Positions 35,432 to 45,026 of a stretch of 64,000 bases of DNA are shown piece after piece. This DNA comes from Sphingopyxis sp. USTB-05 (lineage in GTDB: Bacteria > Pseudomonadota > Alphaproteobacteria > Sphingomonadales > Sphingomonadaceae): assembly GCF_023822045.1 (NCBI RefSeq), contig NZ_CP084712.1, positions 744,001 through 808,000 of the forward strand. Reading direction: 5' to 3'. Made by a program: the position numbers and the translations under genes. The notes under the pieces were generated by a model that saw only the letters and a program-made list of their open reading frames with translations, was not told where the DNA came from and did no database searches. Every line of letters begins with the position of its first letter. Position 1 is the first letter of the stretch.

Positions 35432-36994
35432 ATGAACGCTATCGATACGTCTCTCTCCTCTTCGTCGGTTTCCGGTGCCTTTGCCGATACAATTGCCGAC
35501 CTGTTCGGCGAACTCGGCCTGTCGCTCTCGGACGATCTCGGATCGGATCTTGCAGTCTTTTCGCCGATTGATGGCTCGGCGCTTGCGACGCTGAAGATGC
35601 ATCGCGCCGCCGATATGGATGCGATGGTCGCAAATGCCGGAACCGCTTTCCTTGCGTGGAAGCAGGTGCCCGCGCCGCATCGCGGCGAGTTGATCCGGCG
35701 CTACGGCCAACTCGTGCGCGAGCATAAGGAGGTGCTGTCGCAGATTCTGACGATCGAGAATGGCAAGATCCTGACCGAAGCGCGCGGCGAGGTGCAGGAA
35801 GTGATCGACATTTGTGAATATGCCGTCGGCCTTTCCCGCCAGTTGTTCGGGCTGACCATCGCGTCGGAACGCGCCGAGCACCGGCTGACCGAATATTGGC
35901 ACCCGCTTGGCCCCCTCGGGCTGATCTCGGCGTTCAACTTTCCCGCCGCGGTGTGGGCATGGGGTACGACGGTCGCGCTCGTCTGCGGCGACAGCGCGAT
36001 CTGGAAGCCGTCCGAAAAGACGCCGCTGACCGCGCTTGCTTTCGCAAAGCTGCTCCAGAAGGTCGCGGCCGATTATGAATTTGCGCCCGATCACCTGGTC
36101 CAGATTGCGATCGGCGATGCCGAATGCGGCGGCATCATCGCCGACCATCCGGGGGTTTCGATTGTCAGCGCGACCGGCAGCGTCCGTATGGGACAGGATG
36201 TCGGCGTACGCGTCCAGCGCCGTTTCGGCCGGCCGGTGCTCGAACTCGGCGGGAACAATGCCGCCATCGTCGCGCCCAGCGCCGATATCGGGCTCGCGCT
36301 GCGCGGGACGATCTTCGCCGCGACCGGTACGTGCGGCCAGCGCTGCACTACGCTGCGCCGGCTGATCGTTCACAAGGACATTCGCGCCGATTTCGTGAAG
36401 CGCCTGATTGCCGCGGTCGGCAGCCTCAACATCGGCAGCCCGCTCGACGATGCGACGCATGTCGGCCCGCTAATCGACAAGGCGGCGTTCGATGCGATGC
36501 AGCGCGCGCTCGATCGCGCGCGCAGCGAAGGCGGAACCGTCCATGGCGGCGAACGGATCGAGATCGCTGGATCGCCCGATGCCTATTATGTCCGTCCGGC
36601 GATCGTCGAGATGCCGACGCAGAGCGAGATCGTTCGCGAAGAAACCTTCGCGCCGATCCTCTATGTCCTGTCCTACACCGAATTCGCCGAGGCGATCGCG
36701 TTGCAGAATGGCGTGCCGCAGGGCCTGTCGTCATGCGTCTTCACCAGCGACGTCCGCGAGGCCGAACGTTTCCAGTCGGCACAGGGTAGCGACTGCGGCA
36801 TCGTCAACGTCAACATCGGGACCAGCGGGGCCGAGATCGGCGGCGCGTTCGGCGGCGAGAAGGTGACGGGCGGCGGCCGCGTGTCGGGATCCGATAGCTG
36901 GAAGAATTATATGCGCCGCGTTACCGCGACGGTGAATTACTCGACATCGCTCCCGCTTGCGCAGGGCGTGAAGTTCGATCTCGATATCGATTGA
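35432..36994 (+). CDS. ALDH7-type aldehyde dehydrogenase (piperideine-6-carboxylate dehydrogenase-like)
   Basis: A 520-residue NAD(P)-dependent aldehyde dehydrogenase. Catalytic Cys 305 is in GQRCTT, Glu 271 in LELGGNN, Asn 169 in FNFPAAV. The C-terminal stretch NIGTSGAEIGGAFGGEK and GGGRVSGSDSWKNYMRR is the hallmark of the antiquitin/AmaB group, which oxidises alpha-aminoadipate semialdehyde (P6C) in lysine breakdown. The function is therefore likely lysine catabolism, though related semialdehydes are possible. ATG at 35432; no strong ribosome site. Followed by the TPR gene 29 bp later. Confidence 0.9.
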   Translation: MNAIDTSLSSSSVSGAFADTIADLFGELGLSLSDDLGSDLAVFSPIDGSALATLKMHRAADMDAMVANAGTAFLAWKQVPAPHRGELIRRYGQLVREHKEVLSQILTIENGKILTEARGEVQEVIDICEYAVGLSRQLFGLTIASERAEHRLTEYWHPLGPLGLISAFNFPAAVWAWGTTVALVCGDSAIWKPSEKTPLTALAFAKLLQKVAADYEFAPDHLVQIAIGDAECGGIIADHPGVSIVSATGSVRMGQDVGVRVQRRFGRPVLELGGNNAAIVAPSADIGLALRGTIFAATGTCGQRCTTLRRLIVHKDIRADFVKRLIAAVGSLNIGSPLDDATHVGPLIDKAAFDAMQRALDRARSEGGTVHGGERIEIAGSPDAYYVRPAIVEMPTQSEIVREETFAPILYVLSYTEFAEAIALQNGVPQGLSSCVFTSDVREAERFQSAQGSDCGIVNVNIGTSGAEIGGAFGGEKVTGGGRVSGSDSWKNYMRRVTATVNYSTSLPLAQGVKFDLDID

Positions 36995-37023
36995 AGACAC
37001 GAATTTTGTTTCGGAGAGGATTT

Positions 37024-38019
37024 ATGATGAACCGCAGGCATTTGAAATTGCTGGTATCGGCCGGCCTGTTGCTGATCGCAGCGCCCGCGACCGCAGTTGC
37101 GCAGGAAGGCAGCTTTCAGGGCATGTCGTTGCTCGGCGAGCGGATGGTCACCGCCCCCGCACGCAATGCGAACGTCGCGTCGGTCGAGACGCTGGATCGC
37201 GCGGCGCGTGACGCGAAAGCGGCGTTCGAGAGCAATATGACGGTCGACAGTGCGACCTGGTACGGCCGCATCCTCTTCTATCAGGGCTATACGAAGGAGT
37301 CGGCGGCGGTTTACGATCAGGCGCTGAAGCGCTTCCCCAATTCGGGCAAGCTGCTGCGCCACCGCGCGCACCGCGCTTTCTCCCTGCGCGAGTTCGACAA
37401 GTCGATCGAACTGGGGCTGAAGGCCGCGAAGCTCTATGAGAACCAGCCGCTCGAGCGCGAAAAGCCGGGTCCGGACTATTTCCCGGGCGACCCCGACGTC
37501 GTGCAATATTATCTCTATTACCACCTCGGGCAGGCTTATTTCGGCAAGCACGACTTCGAAAATGCCGCGAAATGGTTCGCCAAATCGGCCGAATCGGCTG
37601 CCTTTACGCACGATATCGAGGCGCGGACGGCGAACACCTATTGGGAATATCTGTCGCTCGCACGCGCCGGGAAGCTCCGCGAGGCACAGAAGCTGCTCGA
37701 CAGCTATGACCTGACCCTGTTCGAAGTTCATCCGAAGGGCGGGTCGGATACCTATTTTGACGGCATCCAGTTGTTCAAGGGCAACCGCGCCGCCGACAGC
37801 TTCTTCAGCGACAAGGACGGCGGCCGCGCCTTCGCGACCGCCGACGGCGTCGCGGCGTCGACCGCCTACAGCCTCGCCAACTATTATATACTGAGCGGCG
37901 AGCCCGAGAAGGCGAAGCCCTGGCTGAAGCGTTCGATCAACGTCGATAGCTGGAGCTTCTTTGCGCGCATCCAGGCCGAAGCCGACTGGCTGCTGCTGTT
38001 CCCGAACGAAAAGCCCTGA
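37024..38019 (+). CDS. Exported TPR-type protein, paralogue of 28541-29482
   Basis: A 331-residue protein with signal peptide (ends ATAVAQ) and TPR-like repeats: SATWYGRILFYQGYTKESA, YDQALKRFPNSGKLLRHRA, FENAAKWFAKSAES, GEPEKAKPWLKRSI. It resembles the other TPR protein in the order and spacing of repeats. GGAGAGGA stands before ATG 37024 (ATG 37027 is possible). It sits between the aldehyde dehydrogenase and permease genes on one strand. A periplasmic partner of the uptake system is a guess. Confidence 0.8.
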   Translation: MMNRRHLKLLVSAGLLLIAAPATAVAQEGSFQGMSLLGERMVTAPARNANVASVETLDRAARDAKAAFESNMTVDSATWYGRILFYQGYTKESAAVYDQALKRFPNSGKLLRHRAHRAFSLREFDKSIELGLKAAKLYENQPLEREKPGPDYFPGDPDVVQYYLYYHLGQAYFGKHDFENAAKWFAKSAESAAFTHDIEARTANTYWEYLSLARAGKLREAQKLLDSYDLTLFEVHPKGGSDTYFDGIQLFKGNRAADSFFSDKDGGRAFATADGVAASTAYSLANYYILSGEPEKAKPWLKRSINVDSWSFFARIQAEADWLLLFPNEKP

Positions 38020-38092
38020 GGGGGCCATCGAACTGACGCATTGAGGTTAGCGGCGGACCCGAACCATCGGGCCGGATCTTGGGAGACGCATC

Positions 38093-39505
38093 GTGAATAA
38101 CTGGACCCGCCGCAAACCCGTCCTGCCGCCCGGCGAACGAAGCGCCGATGCGCTGCCGCCCAGCCTGTCCTGGCCGCAGCTTATGGCCATGGGCGTCGGT
38201 GCAATCATCGGCACGGGCATTCTGACCCTGATCGGCGTCGGCGTCGACAGGGCAGGCCCGGCCGTGCTGGTTTCCTTCGCCATCGCCGGGGCCGTCTGTG
38301 CCTGCGCCGCGCTCGCCTACGCCGAACTGTCGGCGATGATGCCCGCGGCGGGCAGCGCCTACAGCTATTCATATGCCGGTCTGGGCGAGGTCTTCGCGTG
38401 GGTCGTCGGCTGGAGCCTGATCCTCGAATATTCGCTCGTCGTGTCGACGGTCGCGGTGGGCTGGTCGGGCTATGCGTCGCCGCTTTTGATGGGGATCGGC
38501 TTTCCGGAGGCGCTGACCCGCGGTCCCGAACTCGGCGGGCTGATCAATCTGCCAGCGGTCGCGATCATCGCGGTCGTTGCGGGCCTGTTGCTGATGGGGA
38601 CGCGCGAGAGCGCCCGGATCAATTCGGTCCTCGTCGTCGTGAAGATTGTCACGTTGCTGCTCTTCGTTGGCTACACCTTGCCCTATTTCGACGCAGCGAA
38701 TCTCGATCCTTTCATGCCTTATGGTTACGTCGCGCACGTCGACGGCGACGGGGTGCAACGCGGCGTCATGGCGGCGGCTGCGATCATCTTTTTCGCCTTC
38801 TACGGCTTCGATGCGATTTCGACCGCCGCGGAGGAAACGAAGCGCCCGGCGCGCGACCTGCCGATCGCGATTATCGGGTCGATGGCGGTCTGCACGCTCA
38901 TCTATATGCTTGTCGCCGCGACGGCGGTCGGCGCGACGCCCTTTACAAACTTCGCCGACAGCCCCGAGCCGCTGGCGCTGATCCTGCGCTCTATCGGGCA
39001 GGGCGGCATTGCCCAGGTCGTGGCGACGACCGCCGTGGTGGCGCTGCCGACCGTGTTGCTCGCCTTCCTCTATGGCCAAAGCCGGATTTTCCTCGCGATG
39101 GCGCGCGACGGCTTCTTGCCGCAGCGCCTCGCGCATATTTCGGGGCGCGGCACGCCGACGCGTATAACGCTGCTGACCGCACTGATCGTCGCGGTCCTCG
39201 CCGGCCTGCTCCCGATCGGCAAGGTGGCGGCGCTCGCCAACGCCGGTACGCTGATCGCCTTCATGGCGGTCGGGATCTGCCTGCTCGTTCTTCGCCGCCG
39301 CGCACCCGATATGCCCCGGCCATTTCGCGTTCGTGCGGCCTGGCTGGTCGGATTGGGAACGGTTGGAGGCTGCCTTTATCTGTTCCTGAGCCTGCCGGTC
39401 GAAACCCTCTTGTGGTGCCTGATCTGGAATCTGATCGGCCTTGGCCTCTATGCAATATACGGACAGCACCGCAGCCGGTTGGCGAAACCCGGCGTTGGGG
39501 GCTAG
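38093..39505 (+). CDS. APC-family permease, cationic amino-acid transporter-like
   Basis: A 470-residue, 12-segment APC transporter. TM1 has GAIIGTGILTLIG, the substrate-backbone binding signature; later FFAFYGFDAISTAAEETKRPARDLP in TM6 and AHISGRGTPTRITLLTA match the CAT subfamily (cationic amino acids, YfnA type). It would import lysine or a similar product from the periplasm. GTG start with GGGAG 8 bases upstream. Last gene of the rightward unit. Confidence 0.87.
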   Translation: MNNWTRRKPVLPPGERSADALPPSLSWPQLMAMGVGAIIGTGILTLIGVGVDRAGPAVLVSFAIAGAVCACAALAYAELSAMMPAAGSAYSYSYAGLGEVFAWVVGWSLILEYSLVVSTVAVGWSGYASPLLMGIGFPEALTRGPELGGLINLPAVAIIAVVAGLLLMGTRESARINSVLVVVKIVTLLLFVGYTLPYFDAANLDPFMPYGYVAHVDGDGVQRGVMAAAAIIFFAFYGFDAISTAAEETKRPARDLPIAIIGSMAVCTLIYMLVAATAVGATPFTNFADSPEPLALILRSIGQGGIAQVVATTAVVALPTVLLAFLYGQSRIFLAMARDGFLPQRLAHISGRGTPTRITLLTALIVAVLAGLLPIGKVAALANAGTLIAFMAVGICLLVLRRRAPDMPRPFRVRAAWLVGLGTVGGCLYLFLSLPVETLLWCLIWNLIGLGLYAIYGQHRSRLAKPGVGG

Positions 39506-39643
39506 GTCCTTCCGCTGTCATGCGGCCGGTGTCTGAGGCGCCGGCCCGCGCGCTTCAGCAGTTACGCTTCGTTTCCCGACCGGAGCTGTTTTCAAAGCCC
39601 TGGCTGACCTTTCTCGGCAGATGGGCCATGTTCGAAAATTGAA

Positions 39644-39657
39644 TGACATCGATAACA
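39644..39657. promoter_or_regulatory. Candidate LacI operator upstream of the MFS-esterase unit
   Basis: TGACATCGATAACA, a near palindrome centred on ATCGAT, 34 bp before the MFS start. It is the exact reverse complement of the site at 48349-48362 and fits the shared pattern TGnYATCGATRnCA with the sites at 48415 and 51348. Confidence 0.65.
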
Positions 39658-39691
39658 ATTGCAGCTATGCGTGTCTCTACGGGAGAGAGAT

Positions 39692-40930
39692 ATGGATACG
39701 AGACATGGGGATTTTGCGGCCGAAGGCGGTGGTCTGGGTTCGCCTACGGGCGATTTTGGCAGGCTGGGTCTAGGCGTTTCGGGCCTCTATCTCGCTCTCT
39801 ATATCCACTATGGTTTTTTCGCATTCCTGCCGCTGTGGTTGAAGGCGACAGGAGCTTCGCCAGAGGAAATTGGCGTTCTGCTCGCGATCCCGCTGATCTT
39901 GCGGTTGCTCACGGTCGCTCCCTTTTCGGCCTTTGTCGGCCGGCGCGGCCGGGTACGCGACGCGATCGCCTATACCTCGCTCGCGTCCGCGGCGATCGTC
40001 CTCCTCCTGCTTGGCGAGCCGGGGCACGCAGGCCGTATCGCGATCGTCATCTTCTTCTCGATCGTCTGGGACCAGATCCCGGTGCTGACCGATGCCTATG
40101 CGGTAATGGCCGTGCGCAGCCGATCGCTCGATTTCGGGCGGCTGCGCGTATGGGGCTCGATCGCGGTGGTCGCTTCGAATGCGGCGGCGGGTTGGGCGAT
40201 CGCCACCTTTGGGATCAAGATGCTGCCGTTGATGGTCGCGGCGTTGTTGCTGGCGCCGGCGATGGTTGCCTTTCTGTTGCCATCGGACCGCAGGCTCGCT
40301 GCGTCGGATGGTGCCACCGGCGGGCGATGGCGTGACCTGATCGGCGATCGCGGCTTGATCCTCGCGATGATCGCCGCCTCGCTGATCATGGGAAGCCATG
40401 GCGTATTGACCAGCTTCGGTGCGATCCAGTGGGCGGCGCAGGGGATATCGACAACGACGATCGGCTTGCTGCAGGCGCTTGCGGTTGCGGCCGAGATCGG
40501 GGCTTTCTGGTTTGGGGCAAAGCTGCTCGGGAACCGCGACCCGCGGTTGCTGATTGTCGCGGGCGCGGTGGCCGGAGCGTTGCGCTGGGCGATCATGGCG
40601 ACCACTCCTGGGCTTCCAGTCCTCGTTGTCGGGCAATTGCTCAACGGCATCACAGCGACGGGAACGATCCTAGGCATCATGCTTGTGATCGCGCAGCGCG
40701 TGCCGACCCATCTCAGCGCCACCGCGCAGGGGATGAACGCCGTGCTCCTCGGCGTGGTGCTGGCGGTCGCGACGGCGGGGTCGGGCCTGCTCTGGTCCTA
40801 TGGTCTGGCCGTTGCCTATCTCGCCATGTCGGTTCTCGCGCTGCTCGGTGCGATCTGCGCCTGGCCGCGCGGAGAGCGGGAGGCGGAGATCGACACGAAC
40901 GGATTGTCTGCATCGGGAGTCGAATCATGA
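39692..40930 (+). CDS. MFS transporter, HcaT/LacY-like (MFS_1-like)
   Basis: A 412-residue, 12-segment permease. GLYLALYIHYGFFAFLPLW in TM1 and RSLDFGRLRVWGSIAVV after TM4 match the group that includes the 3-phenylpropionate transporter HcaT and sugar or nucleoside symporters. GGGAGAGAG stands before ATG 39692. Its stop overlaps the start of the exported esterase gene (ATGA), and a LacI-type site precedes it, so it belongs to the trehalase/esterase regulon. It may carry trehalose, an acyl acid or an acylated sugar; this is inference. Confidence 0.85.
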   Translation: MDTRHGDFAAEGGGLGSPTGDFGRLGLGVSGLYLALYIHYGFFAFLPLWLKATGASPEEIGVLLAIPLILRLLTVAPFSAFVGRRGRVRDAIAYTSLASAAIVLLLLGEPGHAGRIAIVIFFSIVWDQIPVLTDAYAVMAVRSRSLDFGRLRVWGSIAVVASNAAAGWAIATFGIKMLPLMVAALLLAPAMVAFLLPSDRRLAASDGATGGRWRDLIGDRGLILAMIAASLIMGSHGVLTSFGAIQWAAQGISTTTIGLLQALAVAAEIGAFWFGAKLLGNRDPRLLIVAGAVAGALRWAIMATTPGLPVLVVGQLLNGITATGTILGIMLVIAQRVPTHLSATAQGMNAVLLGVVLAVATAGSGLLWSYGLAVAYLAMSVLALLGAICAWPRGEREAEIDTNGLSASGVES

Positions 40931-41925
40931 GGCGTCACAAGATAATGTTTTTGGCTGCCCTGCTCGCGCCGGTAGCTCCCACATTCGCGCAGGAGGCACC
41001 AAAGGTGCAAAATATGCAGGACTGGCCGCTTCCCGAAACGGTAACCCCCAAGGGGCGCGCGGTCGCCTCCGAGATGGCGGCGCAAAAGATGCCCGACCCG
41101 CTGCCCCCGGTCGAAGAGATCCGTAAATTCGCCGACATGATGCAGGCGACCTTCGGCGCGCAGCTTGAGAAACGCTATGAGGTGCGGATCGAGACCTCGA
41201 CGATAGCGGGGGTCCCGGTACGCATTGTCTATCCCAAGGGCGTGAGCGAACTCGGAACGGGTCCGGTGCTGCTCAACCTTCATGGCGGCGGCTTCGCGAT
41301 CGATTCAGGTTCGCTGACCGAGACGATCCCGGTCGCGGCGCGCAGCGGCCTGCCGGTCGTTGCCGTGCTCTATCGCCTGACGCCCGAGCATCCCTATCCC
41401 GCGGCGCTCGACGATGCGCTCGCGGTCTATCAGGCGCTTGAAAAGGATCGCAAGGCGAGCCGCATCGGCGTGTTCGGGACGTCGGCCGGTGCAGGGCTGT
41501 CGGGGCAGCTTGTCGCGAAGCTGACCAGCATGGGCAAACCGATGCCGGCAGCGCTCGGCTATTTCTCCGGCAATGCCGATGCCAGCGTGAAAGGTGATTC
41601 GGAATCGTGGATGCCCGGCCCCGGTTTCGACTGGGTCGCCACCTATGCGGGCAAGACGCCGCTCACCGACCCGATCCTGTCCCCGATACATGGCGACATC
41701 TCGGGCTTTCCGCCGACATTGCTGGTAACCAGCACGCGCGACTTTTTGCTCAGTCCCACGTCGATCTTTGCCCGCGCGCTGACCGAAAAAGGCGTCGACG
41801 CGCGCCTTGTCGTGTTCGACGGCCTGCCGCACGCCTTCTGGGCTTATATGGACATTCCCGAAAGCGACCAGGCGAACGAACTGATTGCGCGGTTCTTCAA
41901 GGAAAAGCTCGCTGCTGCGAAATAG
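40927..41925 (+). CDS. HSL-type alpha/beta hydrolase, exported esterase
   Basis: A 332-residue esterase of the hormone-sensitive-lipase family with a signal peptide (MRRHKIMFLAALLAPVAPTFAQ). Oxyanion motif HGGG at 119-122, nucleophile GTSAG at 184-188 (Ser 186), then RDFLLSP with the catalytic Asp and GLPHAFW with the His. All three catalytic residues are present. It is the only one of four such hydrolases in this region with an export signal, so it should act first, in the periplasm. Start overlaps the MFS stop. Confidence 0.9.
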   Translation: MRRHKIMFLAALLAPVAPTFAQEAPKVQNMQDWPLPETVTPKGRAVASEMAAQKMPDPLPPVEEIRKFADMMQATFGAQLEKRYEVRIETSTIAGVPVRIVYPKGVSELGTGPVLLNLHGGGFAIDSGSLTETIPVAARSGLPVVAVLYRLTPEHPYPAALDDALAVYQALEKDRKASRIGVFGTSAGAGLSGQLVAKLTSMGKPMPAALGYFSGNADASVKGDSESWMPGPGFDWVATYAGKTPLTDPILSPIHGDISGFPPTLLVTSTRDFLLSPTSIFARALTEKGVDARLVVFDGLPHAFWAYMDIPESDQANELIARFFKEKLAAAK

Positions 41926-41934
41926 CCGGGCGGA

Positions 41935-43518
41935 TCAACCGTTCGCGAGATGGTCTCGGTAGCGGTCGCGAAGCGTTTTCTTGTCGATCTTGCCTGTCGC
42001 GGTCAGCGGAACGGTGTCGAACAATATGTCGTCGGGCATCCACCAGCGCACGACGCGGGTTTCGAGATGTGCGCGGATGGCATCCGCGGCAACCGTCTCG
42101 CCGTCATGCGTTTCGATGACGAGCAGCGGCCGTTCCTCCCACTTCGGGTGATGAACGCCGATCACTGCGGCAATGCGGACGCCGGGGCAGCCGACCGCGG
42201 CATTTTCAAGGTCGATCGAACTGATCCATTCGCCCCCGGACTTGATGACGTCCTTCGCGCGGTCGGTAAGGCGCAGGAAGCCGAAGCGGTCGATCGTCCC
42301 GATATCGCCGGTATCGAACCAACCGTCGGTATCGGCGGCGGGAAGGTCGGGGTAATAGCGATCGACCACCCACGGCCCGCGCACCTGCAGCTTGCCGGCC
42401 TGTTCGCCATCCCACGCCAGCGGAGCGCCTTCGTCGTCGATGATGCGCAGCTCGATCCCGAACTGCATCCGGCCCTGACGCGTCAGGATCGTTTCGGTCG
42501 CGAATTCTTCGCCCTCTGCCATCAGCAGCGGGGTAGGGGTCGCGATCACGCCGAGCGGATTTGTCTCGGTCATCCCCCATATCTGGAGGACCGTGACGCC
42601 ATAGCGTTCACGGAAGGTCTCGGCCATCGCACGCGGGACCGCCGATCCGCCGATGACGAGGCGCTTGAGGTCGCCAACGCCTTTCCCGCTGGTTTCGAGA
42701 TAGGCGAGATACATCGTCCAGATCGTCGGTACGCCGCCCGAAAAGGTGACGCCTTCATCGAGGATCAGTTCGGCAAGGCTGGCGCCGTCCATCTTGTCGC
42801 ACGGCAGGACGAGCTTGCAGCCGTTGATCGCGGCCGTGAACGGCAAGCCCCATGCCGTCGCATGATACATCGACGAGCAGGGCATGATGGCGTCGAAGGC
42901 GCTGAACCCGAACGCACTGCTGAGGCCCGCCGCCATCCCGTGCAGCACGATCGAACGGTGACTGTAGAGCACGCCCTTGGGGTCGCCGGTGGTGCCCGAG
43001 GTGTAGCAGAGGAAGGCCGCAGCATTTTCGTCGAAGCGCGGCCAGTCGAAATTGCCGTCCTCAGCGGCGATCATCGCCTCATAGGGTGCGCCGAGCAGCA
43101 CATAATGCTCGATCGCGGGCAACATCGGCTTCAACCGCTCGACCAGGTCGGCGAGATTGGTATCGAAGAAGAGGATGCGGCTGCCCGCATGGTTGATGGT
43201 GAAGGCGATCTGCTCGTCGCTGAGCCGCGGGTTCGCTGTATGCAGAACCGCGCCGATGCCGGGGACGCCGTAGAAGAGTTCGAGATGCCGGTGGGTGTTC
43301 CATGCGAGCGACGAGACACGGCCGCCGCTATCGATCCCGAGCGTTCCGAGCATCTGTGCGGCCTGCCGTGAGCGCCGCTCGCAGCCCGCCCAGTCATAGC
43401 GCCATAGCGGCTCGCCCGCGAGCTTGGAGACGATCTCGCGCGCGCCATGTGCGCGCGCGGCGTGGGTCAGTATCGCACTGATCTGCAGGGGGGCGTCCTG
43501 CATCAAACCGGGCAGCAT
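41935..43518 (-). CDS. Acyl-CoA ligase, AlkK-like
   Basis: A 527-residue AMP-forming ligase very close in layout to AlkK (medium-chain fatty acid--CoA ligase): N-terminal [17 protein letters not shown]-loop [27 protein letters not shown]-like [63 protein letters not shown]. It would activate acyl groups released by the linked esterases. AGGAGAG precedes ATG 43518. Last gene of the leftward receptor-esterase-trehalase operon. Ends 10 bp from the convergent exported esterase. Confidence 0.92.
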   Translation of the reverse strand: MLPGLMQDAPLQISAILTHAARAHGAREIVSKLAGEPLWRYDWAGCERRSRQAAQMLGTLGIDSGGRVSSLAWNTHRHLELFYGVPGIGAVLHTANPRLSDEQIAFTINHAGSRILFFDTNLADLVERLKPMLPAIEHYVLLGAPYEAMIAAEDGNFDWPRFDENAAAFLCYTSGTTGDPKGVLYSHRSIVLHGMAAGLSSAFGFSAFDAIMPCSSMYHATAWGLPFTAAINGCKLVLPCDKMDGASLAELILDEGVTFSGGVPTIWTMYLAYLETSGKGVGDLKRLVIGGSAVPRAMAETFRERYGVTVLQIWGMTETNPLGVIATPTPLLMAEGEEFATETILTRQGRMQFGIELRIIDDEGAPLAWDGEQAGKLQVRGPWVVDRYYPDLPAADTDGWFDTGDIGTIDRFGFLRLTDRAKDVIKSGGEWISSIDLENAAVGCPGVRIAAVIGVHHPKWEERPLLVIETHDGETVAADAIRAHLETRVVRWWMPDDILFDTVPLTATGKIDKKTLRDRYRDHLANG

Positions 43519-43538
43519 CGTCTCTCCTTTCGTGGCGC

Positions 43539-45026
43539 TTATCGCGCCGTCGGTGGCAACAGGTCGTAACGGTCGATAAAATCGGCGGTTACACCATTTG
43601 TCCAGCCGAACCCGGTCTGCGTTTCATATTCTCCGCCGCCGCCCGCCCCCGACGTCTCGACGTCATATTTCTCGAACAACAGGCCGGTGCGGGCAAAAGT
43701 CGCGCCAACCGTATGGACCCAGCGCGCCGCGATGTCCCGCGCCAAGGCATTATGCCCATAGTTTTGCAGGCCCGCGACGGCGATCCATTGCAGCGGCGCC
43801 CATCCGTTCGGCCGGTCCCATTGCTGGCCGGAGTGGTTCAGCGTCGTGTTGAGCCCACCGGAAGCAAGCAGGCCGCTCTCGACCGCTTTTGCCGTCGCGT
43901 CGGCTTGTTCCTGCGTGGCGGCACCGACAAGAAGCGGCGCCAGAGAAGCAGCCGTCAGCGGGCTGCGAAGCATTCCGTTCCCGATATCGTAGTCGCCGAA
44001 ATAGCCATCGGCCGCATTCCAGAGATAGATATTCATCGCCTCGCGCCGGTCGGCGGCAAGGCGTTCGTAATAGGTAGCCTCGGCGTCGCCGCTCACGGCG
44101 ATGGCGGTTTCCAGGCCGAACAGGAACGCGTTGAGATCGATCGGGGCGATCATCGTCGTGCGGATCGACGAGAGCGCTTCGCCGTCCAGCCAGCGCGACG
44201 AAAAATCCCAGCCGCTTTCGGCGCCGGCGCGAAGGTCGCGATAGACGTCGCCGGCGGGACGGCTGCTGTCGGAAGCGGTCGCCACATCCTCGCGCCAGCT
44301 TTCGTCGCGGGGCGTATCACGCGGGTCCCAATAGCGGTTGAGCAGATGGCCGTCGGAGAGCCGCGCGACGCGGGCGCTTTGTTGGCCGGGCGCAACGCTT
44401 TCGGCGCCCTCCATCCACCATGCATGTTCGCGCTTCATCGCCGACAGCCGCCGCGCCGCAACCTGGGGCCGGTCGTCGCCGAGCAGTTCGACCATCATAT
44501 GGAACAGCGGCGGCTGCGACCGGCCGAGATAATAGGTACGCGATCCGTTGGGAATGTGCCCGTGCGCGTCGATCAGGTCGGTCAGCGCATCGACGATTCC
44601 GTTGGCGAGCTCGAGTTCGCCATCGCGGACGAGACCGAGCATCGTGAAGAAGCTGTCCCAGTAATAGATTTCGCGAAAACGTCCGCCGGGGACGACGTGC
44701 CGGTGCTGGACGGGGAGGGCCGATCCGCTTGCGGCCTGTTCGGGCGCGCGGGCGAGATCCTTCCAGAGAGCGCGGATATGGTCGCGGAGCGGTAGCACCG
44801 CGGGGCGTGCGCCCTCCGCCGCGACGGGCAGGTCGAAATTGGCCGCGATGAACGAGAGCAGCGCCTCGTCTCCTGCGGGAAGCTGCGCGAAATCGCGCAT
44901 GATCTCCGCCACGGGCCGCTTGGGCAGCGCGTCGACGAAGGTCTTGCCGTCGGGCAGGATGGCGCGCTCCTGCACCTTTGCAAGCAGCGGGCCATAAAGG
45001 TCCGCAGGGCTGGGTTCGGCACCCAT
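43539..45026 (-). CDS. GH37 trehalase, cytoplasmic type
   Basis: A 495-residue alpha,alpha-trehalase (trehalose to two glucoses). Both family signatures are intact: PGGRFREIYYWDSF at 113-126 and QWDRPNGWAP at 402-411. By comparison with E. coli TreA the acid is the Asp of SGWDFSSRW (274) and the base the Glu of GGGGEYETQ (466). There is no signal peptide, so it is TreF-like and cytoplasmic. The ATG at 45026 overlaps the upstream esterase stop by one base (TGATG), so translation is coupled. The operon context, esterase before and acyl-CoA ligase after, suggests the substrate is trehalose set free from an acylated form. Confidence 0.94.
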   Translation of the reverse strand: MGAEPSPADLYGPLLAKVQERAILPDGKTFVDALPKRPVAEIMRDFAQLPAGDEALLSFIAANFDLPVAAEGARPAVLPLRDHIRALWKDLARAPEQAASGSALPVQHRHVVPGGRFREIYYWDSFFTMLGLVRDGELELANGIVDALTDLIDAHGHIPNGSRTYYLGRSQPPLFHMMVELLGDDRPQVAARRLSAMKREHAWWMEGAESVAPGQQSARVARLSDGHLLNRYWDPRDTPRDESWREDVATASDSSRPAGDVYRDLRAGAESGWDFSSRWLDGEALSSIRTTMIAPIDLNAFLFGLETAIAVSGDAEATYYERLAADRREAMNIYLWNAADGYFGDYDIGNGMLRSPLTAASLAPLLVGAATQEQADATAKAVESGLLASGGLNTTLNHSGQQWDRPNGWAPLQWIAVAGLQNYGHNALARDIAARWVHTVGATFARTGLLFEKYDVETSGAGGGGEYETQTGFGWTNGVTADFIDRYDLLPPTAR

